DNA of 64,000 nt from Phoronis australis (Eukaryota; Phoronida; Phoronidae), in assembly GCA_002633005.1 (NCBI GenBank), contig NMRA01000045.1, positions 859,552 to 923,551 on the forward strand. The letters are read 5' to 3'. Positions 13,868-28,800 of this stretch are shown here, piece after piece (position 1 is the first letter of the stretch; each line of letters starts with the position of its first letter). The notes under the pieces were generated by a model, which was not told the origin of the DNA, did no database searches, and saw nothing but the letters and a program-made list of their open reading frames with translations. Position numbers and translations under genes: made by a program.

Positions 13868-16800
13868 GGTTATTTTCAATTGTTTCTATAATAATTCATT
13901 TGTGCAATGTTTACCTGTTGTCCATATGCCGTTTTTGTTAATTCGATTTCTGAGAAGTGGGTCTAGTGTTATCTGTGGTATTTATCTTTAAGTGAAATAC
14001 AATTGTACAAAATGAAAAGTTTAACTTGTAAAAGACCCAATCCAGTGCTTCGTGTTGCTGACAGCGTACAGTGTATTTGCCAATTGCTTCGCTCTTGGCG
14101 ATCAGTTCCACTTTTTTGATTTTTTCTGCATTCCAGGCCTAGAGTTCTATGCTTTAGCATTATAAACTGTGGTTACTTTCAACGGATGCTCACAGTTGTA
14201 CAATAAGACTACGGATGTCTCATCACCTGCGCGAGACAGGCTGGGCTAAAGCAACATTTTCAGGTCATACAATTACGCAATCCAAGTACTCAAGGTACCT
14301 AAACTACACAGTCAACGGACTCATAAACATGGGCACGGACGCATGAACACGACTCACTGAAGTGCAAACACTGTCCACTGACTCAAAAACACGGGAACGG
14401 ACTCACAAAACATGATCCACACACCCAAATACACGGACTAATATTCACGAGGAAACACAGTTAACGGACCACCAAACACGGGTCACGGACTCATCAGCTT
14501 TCTGGGTCAGCTGACATCTTCATTTTGTACGTAAACCGTGTTTGGCCGTCTGTAAACCGTGTTCGGCGGTTCGTTAACCATGTTTCCTCATGAATATGAG
14601 TCTGTGTCCCGTGTATTTGAGTGCGTGGATCGTGTTTTGTGAGTCCGTTCCTGTGTTTGTGAGTCAGTGGACGGTGTTTGCAGATCCATGAGTCGTGTTC
14701 ATGCATCCGTGCCCGTGTTTATGAGTCCGTTGACCGTGTAGTTTAGGTACCTTGGAACTGTAAGACAAGATTATAATGCTTCTAATCCCAGGTGTGACTT
14801 CAGCATTCTGCCACCAGATTGGCACATTAGCTCCTATGTGCTATGCTGCTAGCATTACAAACTACTGGAAGTGTTTTAGCAGTAGAATTTTTTAAATTAG
14901 ATTTACATCGAAAAGACCTTTTGATAAAAAACTGCATTGCTTACATGCATTTGAACCCTTCATACAAAACAGCTTGGGTTTGGGTATGATGGCGAGTTTC
15001 CCTTTGCAAAATACTACCATTCAGAAAGATCACTATGAACAAAGAAAAGCACTTTTTCATTGGACAGCTTGACATCAGACACCTTAAATCGTAGAAAATG
15101 AACTACTGGCTGACAGTGCAACTTCCCACAGCTTTCTCATTACAGCCATTACCAGTGAGGGGGTGGTACGATCAATGGGGCATAATTAATTCATGATGTG
15201 AGTCCGCCCACCTTCGATTACATGCTAAAAGGTAAAAAATGTGTAATCGCTACAAATGGTCGAAAGTAGACATGTGGAAACAGCTCTAAACTAAAATACA
15301 ACTGTGAAACGGTGGTTAAGTGATCTGCCAACTTTCCGTATTGAAAAATTCATACATTCTAGAGAAACTGTTACCTCAAATGTCAGCTCCATTCCTCTGT
15401 CAAAAATATCTAAAAATCACGCGAAGTTTTCATCAGGGCCAAAAATTCCCATTCGATAATCAAAAAATCTGCTCAAGTTTAGAATCACTTTTGTAAAACA
15501 TGGCTTGAAAGAGGGTCGTCGACTATGGTGGTGGAACTTGTGGTGACTGGAGAGGGAGGTTACCTTCAATCAAAAAATGGCACAGGCACCTTTCCCTTCA
15601 AGTGAGCGAGGGCCCAGACAAGTTGTTGCTAAAATTGTCTCTTGAAATGTTTCTAATATTTTTGTCAATGTCCCCAACTTTTTACATGTCATGTGGTGAT
15701 AGCATTGTTTGCTCAAGGATGAGTTTTTGCGTCACATGACATAATAATGCAAAAGAAGGTGTTTATTGAGTTTGCGAGTTCGTGACTGCGCACAGTGATC
15801 AGTATCTTTTCTTGGTAATTTTTCCGTAATTTCCATGGATAAAATGTACCATCAGATTCGTTCTTTTTTCCCATGTGTGACATCATACTTAATATTCTGT
15901 GTTATCGTAATTGATTTCTGAATCTCAAGAACTTGAAATGTACATCATTCTGAAAGGCGAGTCCACTGGACCACAGTGTTTGGAAGTGTAGAACGAACAC
16001 TGGTAGTTATAGCACAGAAATTGAATTTGTTAGCATGTTTATTTGGGGTCATTGATCAATTGTACTGGTGCCCAATGTTGATACCTAATCCAAATTTGAG
16101 AGATCAAAAGCAGCGTAATACACACCCAACCTACCATCAAATTCACTAACTTTTAGATCACTTGCTGTAGAAAATTTCCGTGTCTCCGGTGAGACTTGAA
16201 CCCAGGTTGCAAGAGCGATAGTCAAGCATCTAAACTATTCGCCCAAGAGGCAACTGACACTTGGCAAGGGGCTTAGAGAGGCTTTATCTGACTACGTGTG
16301 GTCACAACTGGAAGTCACGTTTCACAATATTGCCATTCATTACAACACTAATACTTGTTCTTCAGATCAGAAATGATTTTTGAACTGGCAAACAATTGGC
16401 AGCCAGATTTGAATGTAATCCGGAATGGCCCAATTGCAGTTACACATATTTTTATTCGTCAAATCCCGTATAGAAATATAAAAAACGCAGTAAAACGCAT
16501 AGATAAAATAGCAGCACATGAAATGCGCTGAAGATGACTAAGTGATTAAGTGTAGAAGAGATTTATTTACACGTGGACCCAAACACATAAGAACCCCTTC
16601 ATACATCTTCTAAACAAAAAATCCAATCTAGTCTGAATAGGGAACAAATTGATGCCAATCAAACTTAACGGTAACTGGTAATGGTTCAAATTCAAGTTGT
16701 ATTTTGTCAAGTTCATCTGGCAAAAAACAAAAATCAAAAGAGGCCAACCACAATAAATTTTGAAAGCGTTTTCTAGAGTCGTCGATGGTCTCAATGTTCT

Positions 16801-19800
16801 TGTTCATGGCCCACAGAATCCTATAAGGGTAAGGAATATAATGATATATTGTGAGGATAAAAGCCTCATTTGATGCTTGTGTTTTAGCCAGCAAAATGAG
16901 ACAAAATGCAGCTTTAAATACAAAAAAGTTACCGGTATTACACTTTCGTGACAGAATGCTTCAGAGGGCGTGGCTCAGACAGTAATATAGCATAGAACTA
17001 CAGAAGGCACCTGTACATTTAACAAATTGTTATGTACAACACCTGTTAACTAACTCAATCCACCATGATTTATCATACAAAGGAGATAGTAGGCTCTGAC
17101 ACTGACAGCAATAACCCTGGGGGCCACTCTTAGCATGTATGTTTACCTGTATTCCCAATTCGTGTATTCAGGCCAATGCATCTACCGTAATTATACATTT
17201 TTTTCAGAAATCTGTCTCAAGTGTGTTTCTGTAGTATAGAGACCCTGGTTTTCTGCAATAATGGAAAATGGATGAAATTCATGGAATTGGAATTCTAAAA
17301 TGGAATTTGAGGTTTTGAACAGAGTCCAAGTCGGTAGTAGATATTATAATTGTAATATTTCTTGCTTTAATTACAAAAACTTAAGAACAAAATTCAACAA
17401 ATTCGTCACCCAACAAACGGATTTCTTTATTTTTGAAAAAAGGAAATCAGGGCCTATAGCGTAAGCTTCAGTTCAAAATGATGTTTCCGGTGTCTTTTGA
17501 ATTCAGATCAACACCAATAGTTTTGTAATGGATAGGTTGAGCTTTACTCGTATTTTAAAAACTTATCCCTTGGTATTTCGTACATTTGCGGAAATTTGGT
17601 TATAGGAGCAGCTTCAGAGTACATACACAGACTTCAATACGTGCCTATATGGTAAGTGCAAACTCTGAAAATAGACCTTAATGCATTGTCTGGGGGAGGG
17701 AGGGATGTACATTGTTCCAAGAGGGTGCAAACACATTAGAACGGTTTATAGTTTTTTGAAAATGATATTCTTTATGCCAAAAACAGCAGCAAAATATACC
17801 CTAAATTATACACATTAAGGGAAAGCTTAACAATGCCTTGAAAATGCATGTTATGTTACTTTGGGTTGTGTGTCCCCCCAGGGCATACTGACTGAAACCT
17901 ACACCTCACCTTAAATGGAAGGTAGGGGAGCTAAAATATTATAAGTTGATTACTGATAATAAACTAATGAGGTGACTTGTTAAACCCGTCTAGACACGTC
18001 GTATCAGATAACCAAGGAATCCGAACACTACAGCAACAACTTGTATTTGAGGCGGACAGAAAAAATGTCAGCAGATTTAGGAGGTGAAAAAAACAAGCCT
18101 GCAAAGTTTAATTGAAATTCCTGAGTCCAAAGACATTGTGGGCTTACAAATAAGCGTGCTGCAACTAAGGCAAAGATTTTTCAGTATAGAACTGTAATGG
18201 TAGAGTAATATTATTTGTCAGCAAAAATGCAAAGACAGGCTTACTTCATACTTTCAGAGAGCAGCTGCCTGAGGCCAACAAGTGATAAATTTTTAGCACA
18301 TGCAAATACAAAGCAAATCCTTCAAAATGGCGATCTTCGCTATTATTTTACAAATATACGGTACTTAAGACAAATTACAGATTCTTTACTAACTTAACAC
18401 ACCTATGTACATATTTTTTGGCTTTTGGTTTAAATACGCAACAAACATTTTTCTCAATTCCTTTCAAAAATTGATAACTTAAATTTCTTAATGGTCCAAT
18501 GAATCAAATATTGCAAACCCGGGTTTTTCCCTTGATTTTGTCTCCATTATCAAGCAAGAACAGGCTACCAGGGGCGGATCCAGGCCTTCCAAATGGACGC
18601 CTAGCTTTAATCTGGAGGCCCTGACAAGGACACCCAATGCTTCATTTGGAGGCCCACTTTCAATCAGAATTTCTCCAGTTTGGACACCCACATTGTAAGA
18701 TCACTAGGACTCCCACTTAATGTAAGTTCCCTGATAGTTCAAGAGAGAAGTGGTAGCCTTTTCAACTCAGAAGGAAATATACAATGTATATAAAATGTTA
18801 CAATGCTCAAACTATTGAAAACACCTGTCAATCATTACTACATTATTTAGTTGCTAATGTATGTTCCACTGAACTCTGCGTTCAGCGGTCTCACCACCAA
18901 AAAAATCAGTACTTCATATAGGGCATGGACCTTTCTTAACTCCAAACTGGCATTTCAGAGCTGTAGTTCCATATTTTACATGCTTTTTAAAAACACCAGA
19001 AGTAAAATAAATGTCATTATTTTAATACTATATTGTGCCACAAGAATATGCCTATTTAAAATTTTTATTTTTGAGTTTGCACCTGACTCATGCTTTTCAA
19101 CGAGCGTTTTAATGTCTTAATATGGAGAAGCAGGAACACCTGTTGCCAAAATATAAACCACACATCATGCATGCATTATTCTTGTGTAGATTACTATAGC
19201 TCTAATGACTTATTGTACAGCATATCAACGCTAGCTAAAACGATATGATAAACTTTATAACAACAATTTGACTCGAGATTGCCAAAAACATAGTGCACTC
19301 AATGTTCAACCAATTTCTGTAATATTTGTTTGGTAAGCTATTTTGCTGTTTTCGTAAATTTAGATGTAGAAGTTTTGTTCCATGCACTGTTTTTAGTAAA
19401 AAAAGCTCACTACAGGGGGAGCTGTTTTGTAAACTTAGATGTAAAAGCCTTGGTTTACACATTTTTTGTAGAAACCTCACTGTGTGTGGAGGTTAATGGT
19501 GAAATGAGGGGGCAACGCGCCGTTGGAATCATGGACGCCTTGGAATATTGCGAACCCATTTTGGACACCATATTTACAAAATCCTGGATAAAGCCCTCAG
19601 GGCGGATCCAGGATTTTTTTTAAAGGGGGGTCAAAGTCAACAATTTCTGGATTTGATATGACTAAAATCAAGGGGAAACAGGGGGTCCAGGCCCCCTTGA
19701 CCAAGCCTGGATCTACCTATGACTGTATGAACAACATGACTCATGCACCTATGAACACGGTTCACAAACATGTAAACTCAGTTCAAGACTCATTCACAAA

Positions 19801-22800
19801 CTCTCAAGCACTAAAAAAGCATGACTTGCACAAAAAGCACAACGCACAGACTCGTATCCACTAAGAACACAAACACGGCTTTAGCACCAATAATCATGGC
19901 TGCTCACGGCCTTTTCACTGCTCATCCGCATGTTTTAGTTGTCACTGGATGTGATTATACCAGCTGTGCTGTTTGTGTGCATATGGTAGTCACGCTTTAA
20001 GAGTACGGGCATGAGTTTGTGAGTGCACTGTACAAATCCGCGAGTCAAATTGGAATGTGAGAAACTATGACGTCGTGTGTCAGCCGTGTTGTTCGGGTAG
20101 CCTGAATATAATAGAATTCTACCATCACAACCCCTGGTGTAAATCTTTGGCCAAAAAGCACCACTTTCAGTCCTAGATGCAGACAAGAAACATTTTGAAA
20201 GTTTATGCTGCAGAGTCTAAGCATAAATCGTAATAGTAATAGTAGTCACTTACAGGGGTTCGGCATTTCGAGAACCAGTTTTCTCCACTTAATAACGGGC
20301 ATTGGTTCTCAAAATCAGGACCCATGCAAGGGACTATTACCACACAAACTATTATAGGGTCACCTCATTGACGCAAGGTTTACTGATTTAATAGCTTCAC
20401 AGAATTTTGGTAACTTACTCCTAGGTGCAAAACATGATAACAGGTGGGTTAAATACACAATAGATGGGTTAACAAATATTTAAATTTGTAAACCATGACA
20501 TCAGGATATGCATTGAAAATATGCATAGAACTATAGACTCTGTGTTCTGCTGTTATCTTCATGACGTAGATACTTTAATACCAAAGCCTGTACATAGATG
20601 CAAGCATAATAAAACACCTGTTAGGAATTTAGTATGATTCAATAACAACCTTTGTTTATAGCTTTGAGGTACAGCACATTTAAGTGATTTGTACTGAAGT
20701 CAGTGATAACAGCCTGACTCAAGCCAGCCAGCCAGCAAGGACAGGAAATGCTTGGAAGACATGCCATATTTCAAGAAATAGTTTGCTGACTTGTTCAGCC
20801 AACTTAACACAAGATTCTGATCTAAGTTAGTCACAATCATTTCAATGGCAACATATCTGTAAAATTTCATGATTATTTAGTACCTTTGGCTGATAGATAG
20901 GCCCACACTAAAATTAGATGCAAAAGCAAAAAAGATGGCCACCTAAGGGAGAGCAGAGTACGTTACATAAGGTCATCCAGGAATAAGAACCTGTCATCCT
21001 ACCCTTTAGTAGAAACCTATGAAGGAACTTGGTAAATATAAATATGCAAAGTAAAACAAAACGGCCCATAGAGGCTGCCACAACTGTCCAAAAACAAACA
21101 TCAGTGTGTCCATCTCAACAGGAATACGAAAAACAGATATAAAAATAGCAAAACCAATGGTCATTAATTGGCGCAAATTACGTAGAATCTGTCTGAAAAT
21201 GGGGAGATGCCGCCATCTCTATAGCAGAAAACTATTTGCTTAATTTCATGAAAATTTGGCAAAGCACTAAGTAGAAGTAGAATACAAGGAACAATAGAAC
21301 ATAGGGTGAATGTCCTAGATAAATGGTCACATCTCTGGTCTGCATTCACATCCATAGAGCAAACGCATTGTCCAGCTTCCTATTGAACCCAGTCTGTATG
21401 TCTATCGTTGTGTTTGTTCAATGGAAATGAACACAGAACCATGACCCAGGCCTCTTGATGGGTCCTTCAGTCATCACTTTCCATTGTTGGATGGACAGTA
21501 GGCACATGCCAAGGGAACAGAAAGTAACACAGACCATGAATCTCCAAGATGAAGTAAAAAGGCATACTGTTGTTAGTTATGGTCCATGACTCATTTTCAG
21601 ACCAGAGCACACCTACTAAAAATACCAACATGCATCAATCTCAGCCTAGGACTTCTGAAAAGTAAGGTTTCAAACGCCACCATAAGTAGAAAAATCCGAA
21701 TCAGTTTTTCAGATCTTATGTGGAATTTCTTTTTTTTTGAAAAGTGAACAATTAAAGAACTAACATTTTCAAAAAATAAACAGATACCAGAACCAACTAC
21801 GCTTTTTTGGCCTAACGGGGTATCTGCACTTTTACTTGAACTGGTAATATCCGTACCAAATATAGAGCTGCTTTGCACATGAAGAGAAGCCTACACAAAA
21901 TTACTAGCTCAATGGTGAGAAAATCAGCTCATTAGAGCCTGACTAGTCATTAAATGTTCATTTAAATCTGAGGCTCTTCTTTTTAGTAGAATTTGTGTTG
22001 ACTCCCTTAAAGAAGACTTAGTCGGTTGCTATGGTAACATGAGGACAGGAATGATACATCAATAAAGACAAGATAAGATAATGAGTAAATAATTGCATTC
22101 CCACAGTTTGATGGCAGTTGTGTCATAAAGTACTGTCATAAATATTAACGATTTTAAAAATGCCTAAAAATCCTGTTTCTAAAGATAAGGTGCAGGAAAG
22201 TTTTAATCTCATTCCAAATGACGCTGGATTAGACAAGTCAAGCTCAAATGACTAAAGCAAAAAGTATTCATTTGATAAAGACTTGCATTAAGGTTATGTA
22301 CATGAACCCCTTGAAAAATGATCAAATTTGGCTACATTCGGAACATCCTATCTCAGAAAAGGCTGACTGGATTCACATGAAACTTTCAGAGACCATGTTC
22401 TATTCACTGTTCTCCAAACCGCTGTTAGGAATTCTTCTTATCATGTTTCCACTTTCGCACAAAGGGTGAAAACTGTAGCAGTGTTGACATTTCAATTTAA
22501 TCATTCATCTCAAACAAATTGTTATTGATACCGGTGTTTTGCAATGGATGTATCATTCGTTTTTCCTTAAAAGACATGGTTACGTGATCCAAACAATACC
22601 AAATCGGTATAAAGTCAAAAATCAAATTCAACAGGCTTTCTACTTTCAGAAAATAAACATACTTTTAGTAAGTTAATATCATTATATATTTTTGGCTAGT
22701 TTTACAAAATATAAAAACTGTGACTCGGAGGTTCAGCACTGGTCAGATCTGACACAAAATTTATACAGCAAAATATCATCAGTTTTTGGACAAAAGAGAT

Positions 22801-25800
22801 TGTCAATATTGGTCATTTTCTTCATTTTCCAAAGGTTTTTATCACTATTGAGACTGTCCAGTTTCCCCCAAACCATTATCTCGTGGTATAGAACTTAAGA
22901 CAGATAAAGCTTATTTTGTCTGATAAAAAATTAATGTTTAGAAGATGATGCTTTGCTTGTCCTAAATGAGATCTTACAACACGAGTTATTTTTCCTTGAT
23001 GAAGACCCATCAGCTAGAATTCATTACTTTGATTGTTCAAGGGTTTTGAGAGATGAAGAAGGCATTACCGTAAGCTGAATGCCCACACAGAGATAACACC
23101 AGCGAACACCCATATCTTCTGTTGGTGCATGAATAGCGGTGACGTCGATTCTTCCACAAACCAAGTAAACACAAAGTGGAGAGAAATGCTTTCCCAGGCA
23201 AAAAATGCCTCAAATTTAATGAATGCCGCAATAAAAATTTAGACTGATGCTTACATCTTAAAGCAAAAATCTAGCAACCAATAGTTCTGCCATTGCACAA
23301 ATACTTTTAAAACATCGATGAAATATGTAGATCAAATCGTTCTTTTACATTACACATGGGTGAAACATCAATCTACTTCCTGGATTTGTCATGACATAAC
23401 TACTGTAAAATCTAACCACAAAATGTTCTTTTACATTACACATGGGTGAAACACCAATCTATTTCCTGGATTTGTCATGACATTACTATAAAATCTAACC
23501 AATTAAGAACACAATATGGCGGACAAACAAAGTTTTACTTTGTCGTTTTTCCATAAAAGATACCCATTGATCAAACTAGTGTCGTACCATGCTCAATTTC
23601 TGTATCACAGCTTCCGCCAGGCAGTTTCTTGAAAAACAGTCTAGGCATTCGCAACACATTAAGCATCCCTTGAAGAATGAAAAGTAGAATTTCGTAAATT
23701 GTTTATGTCCCAAATTAAAATTGGTGAGATCTTAGGCATGGCACATAGTTAAACTTGAGTTGTGGAATCCGAATTTTTTAAAACATTTATTAAACAAAAC
23801 AATGTCAAATACAAAACATAGAGGTAGCATGAGAACTGGGTTTTATTTATGTAGGCCCAAAACATTCACACCCATTCAGCCATTCACAAAACCATGTTAA
23901 CTCTATTTACAATTCATACCAGATACCTATACATAAACAAATCTGTTTACCCTAATAATAATTTCTACTCAGACCATCTCTTTTCAAATAAATCTAGGCT
24001 ATTGTTTTTGATATATCTTAGTTTTTCTAATCCAAAATATTGTTTTAATTCCTTTCTGAAAAGATAAGGAGAAGGGTTACACTGTATGAGTATATACATG
24101 TCTTTTAGCCAGAACAACAACCAAAGTCCGACTTACCTGAAGTGTCGAGTGCATGAAGAAGAACAATACCATGGAACTTTGTCCAAGTTGAGCGAAAATC
24201 CAACTAATGCTCGCCTGATTTATGCAAGCTTTACTATAATAGCTGATTTTCGAAATAGCCGCGCCATACTGAAATTCGCTAACCCACCAGATGGCGATAA
24301 GGTTTTTGGTGGAGAGGTACTCAGCGCCACCTACAGATCCCATGTAATGCGGACAGGAGGTTTCGATCGACTGGTATAAACAGCATTTTAGCACCTTTCC
24401 TGATATTACAATGACGGCAACATTCCGCTGCTGTACGGTGGGATGTGCCAATGCTTAAGGAAAAAGGCAAACCTTTTGAAATATAAATTGATGAGCAAGG
24501 ACATCATGTTGCATACATTTCCCACTGTGAAGATGTATCCAGCGACAAAGAGGCTGATTAAGCGGGAAAATTTCGATTTCACCCGGTGTAAAAAAATTTA
24601 AATAAAATAGTGAACTTAAACTTAGAATTTATTCCTCTACTTTTAAACTCATGAACCACTATGCAATGGTTGAATATCTGTCCAGCAAATCTGAGTCGGG
24701 ATCAATCGGAGCCGGATGTCACTTTTATGCTCTCATTACTCAAGAGCGCAGCAACGCGAAAGAGTTCCCTATTACTACACCACGTAGAAGTGTTTACGAT
24801 AATAGTTATGAAATCTGCATGGTAAAATATTAATTCCTGGTAAAATGAAAGATCTCATCTAACCCAGTATTACCATTATTGTGAAATTACAAGCTGCTGT
24901 TTTCTCATCTGACAAGAAAAAGGAACAAATAACCAGAAAACAATGGAACTGTTCATCAAAACTGAACAGAAAAATTAAAATATGGATCCACAGTAAAAAG
25001 GAAATTTGCTTTTTCTTCAGGGTCTTGAAGCAAGATGATCTGGGTAATGCTTTGGGTAGAGGCCTTTTTATGGTTTTTAATGCTAGGAGTCAGCATTCCT
25101 TTAAACACATGAAGAAACTATGGATCAAATGGAGTGCAGGGATTGTTAGATTAATCAGTAGTAACTTGATTTACTCCAGCTTGAAAGCTGACCTTTCAAC
25201 TTGACCTAATTAGTGCTATCGCAGTCTCTATGGATGCTATAAACTGTCTTCTGGAAAAAATCACTTACCGTACATTTACAAAACTGGTCTCAACACGTTG
25301 GTTACTTAAGGATCCGGAAATCTCATAATTTGTCACTGCACAGGACCAGGTTCAACAGGCTGAGTTATGATATGCCAGGAGAATGGTCTCCAGCAGTAAT
25401 GATCACACAGTTGTTCCAAACCCACATATATGTTCTAATATGAGTAACCGACAAAAAGAGACCAGCTTAATTATAAAGAGACCAGCTTAATTATAAAGAG
25501 ACCAGCTTAATTACAAAGAGACCAGTTTAATTACAAAAAGAGACCAACTTAATTACAAAAAGAAACCAGCTTAATTACAAAGAGACCAGTTTAATTACAA
25601 AGACACCAGCTTAATTACAAAAAGAGAACAACTTAATTACAAAAAGAGACCAGCTTAATTACAATAAGTGGCCCAGATTAATTGACCGAAGGTAGGTTGG
25701 AAGCAGCTTTAGTACTTTTTTGAAAAAAGTTCACAAAGAACTGTTGTAACCAATTTTCTGAGAATTACTTAATTATTACTTCTATCATTACTACTATTAA

Positions 25801-28800
25801 CGCTTTATAAAAACTGGAATGTTCTTAGTAAGATTATGGCAACCTTCAAAAGTTTGGAAAAAATTTGAAAACTTTGTTCAAAATCTTCTATACCACCAAC
25901 CATGACACACTTTAAGTGAGTTACACCTGTCCAAAACTGTGTGGAAAAGACCAACCACCAAGAATCACTATGATCTATAGCACCTTCCACACACAGAGAC
26001 TTACCTTAGAACAAGTTACTCCTGGGAGAGTTGTCACTAGGTTTGTAGGCTGTGTGAACGCTATTTAAACTGCAGCTTACCTCACTTGTGACAACTTAGA
26101 CCACCTTATGGAGGTGGGGTAACTCGTTCTAGGGTAATTTGTGCCACTTTTAATTCTTATATGGCCACAAACCTGGGGCAAGGCCGAAGTAATTGTCAGC
26201 TGTGGTTACATGCAAATGGGTCTTCTTTTGGGCACCATATTAGCATTAACTGTTTACTGCAATGCACAGAGCGACAACTTCCGTCTTATGCTCCCTAGTT
26301 ATTGGATATGTGTGTGCGGGCGCTCCATTTAAAAGTGAGGTAAGATGCATAAGTTCAAGTTGTTCTAGCGTATCTTGTGTCTGGACGGGACTTATGACAC
26401 AGTTAGCCAGTGCTTTTATTTTTGAATCTTAGTTTTATCACTCATATGAGACAAAAATTATGTATTAGCAGGGGAAAGTACAGAGACTGGTTGAAACTGT
26501 CAAATAACAGTTTAGCATCCTTTTAAGTAGTCAGTATCACAAGAATTCAGCGGTTCCACAATCGCTGTCAACATTAGGATAAGCTGAAAGAACAACTTAG
26601 TCCCATTCTGATCGGGAGAATACACACCAGAAGTCAGTTTGCTTATGAAATCCCCTTATGTTTGCCACAGTTTAATGCTAAAGTCAATGAACTTTTATAG
26701 TCAACACTGACCACTGGGGTACACCTTGAGATTACATAGATTGTGTAGCAAGAAAACAAACAGGGTGATTTGGCTCAGGTATCAAGGGTTACAATCTATG
26801 AGAGAATGAGTCTAACCAGGAACAACCCACTTCTGTGCTTAACAGTATGCCTGGGCTAAGGTATCAACCATTTAGATCAGTCTAAAAATCAGGAGAGCAA
26901 TAAACTAACTCAACCAACTCCCCAGGTGTTAACTTTAAAATGCAGCAGCTACACAGAAATAGATACTGTATTCCATGCGGTTACACCAATGTTTGACAAA
27001 ATGCCCAGCCACCAATTTAAAAAAATTTTAGCTTTAAACGTTTCCTTGCGTCCCTCGATTTTCTGTGTATAACTGTGTTGTATTTTACTGTAGTCTAGTG
27101 ATCAGTAACAGTCAGTCTTCAGCATTTCAGGGTTTAATTTCTGCGGGCTCAGTGAAACGACAACAAATAGTAAGTTTAGTAACGAAGGTAATTAGCCAAA
27201 AAACTCAATCTGATGGTAAACCCATTGGCTGAATGATGAAATATGCAGAGTCAAACTGAAAAATGGGGGTTGAAAAGTTAGCAAGGACACAATACGGACT
27301 ATAGCTTGGCTACAGTAAACAACAGGTATAGCAGTTATCAAGGCAGGTTATTCTCAGGTAAAATGTCATGCACACCTGAGTTCACCACGGCACAATCAGC
27401 GTAATAAATTAACATACAAAAAACTCTCAAGCCTCTTATCGCGTGACAACAAGCCCCCAAGAGCTTGCGATATAAAATGAAAAATTGATAATTCAAAGTC
27501 GGCTAATTACGACGCATTTCTACGTGACATTGTATCACCATGCTGGCAAGGATTTACACTCTGAAATGCAGATGACAGATTTGCCCGACAGAATTGACAG
27601 CTTTTGAAACCATACCCATGCGACTTTTTTGTGCTTGAAAACGCCGAAGCATCAAAGGACGTCCATTATTGCTTTCTGAATAATAAGCTTTTGTCCATGT
27701 GTCAATCACATTTAAAAGAAAAGAATGGAGATCGATGCATAAAAGTTTATATTACATACTCAACTTCCACTTTCGAAAAGGCATCAAGTTTGTGACTTTT
27801 GGGTCAAAAAATAAAAAAATTCTATGTTTTAATTTAAAACTAGATGGCAGGGAGAAATTTTGGTTAAAGTCACGCATAGTGCTAATTGGGACAAAGTAAG
27901 ATCATGCACTTCAAACTTGAATAAATATCAACTTGGCAGTAGCAGTGATGATTCATTCCATTGAAGTATTCAATGAACTTCATTCGGTCCATGGAATTAT
28001 AACATGCAATTAGGAATACTATATTAGCGTAATAACAACAAAACAAAGGTTCCATCCCAAATCAAGAACCGATGTTTAACAAACATCATAATGCATGAAG
28101 CTATAAGAGGCAAATTATAAGAAACCAAGTTAAAGTTGGGAGTCACTTTCCTAAGCATTATTAAATCATAAGAACCTAATTACACCTAACCAATAATTAT
28201 CTATGAACCATGTTAAACGTCTCAAAAGTCCCCCAAGACTCAAATGCCTTCCAACATATATTGTAACCTCATCACCTAGTGCAAAAAAGACAACGGAGAT
28301 ATCACATTAAATAACCACAGCTCTCTTTACCCACCAATTATGCCATAAAGTTTAGAAAAAACATGTTTGTTTAAGCATCAAACAATAGACTACAGAATGC
28401 TACTCAAGTGCATTGTAACCTCTGAGGTAGCTATTCCATGAATTGCTGCTTTAGGAGGACAAAAGGGATGACTCATCAACAGGAGACAGTGAGGCCACCT
28501 AAACACTGGCTCATGTCATAGGAGTATCCCTCTTTCAACCCACATTTTGTGTTGGTAACAAAAGATGTAGCTTCTGAAGTGTTTATGTTGTTCTGTAATG
28601 ATGTTGGCTATGGTACATTGTATATAGGCAGGATTAATTGATGACAAGAAAATTTGGGGAATTTACTCTCTATAAATCAGCAGGTCCAGACAGTGAAAAA
28701 CTCTCTTTATATGCTGTGACCTTAACAGAGCTAAACAGTGAATGATTACATAAAAACCTGCAAGTCAGTGACATACCAGTGTGAAATATCTAAATAACAT

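Noticed and set aside
13969-14160. 63-codon minus-strand open frame (LGLECRKNQKSGTDRQE...)
   Set aside because: No domain, weak context, and flanked by microsatellite and foldback DNA.
14494-14706. His/Thr-rich minus-strand peptide
   Set aside because: It is translation of the 20-bp repeats in the foldback arm and not a gene.
16178-16265. Functional tRNA gene
   Set aside because: B box and T-arm are present but the acceptor stem does not pair; it is better read as a SINE head.
24077-24451. 124-codon minus-strand open frame
   Set aside because: It runs antisense across the start of the THAP relic and has no domain of its own.
25453-25683. CRISPR-like array
   Set aside because: Units are contiguous with no unique spacers and the DNA is clearly eukaryotic; it is a minisatellite.
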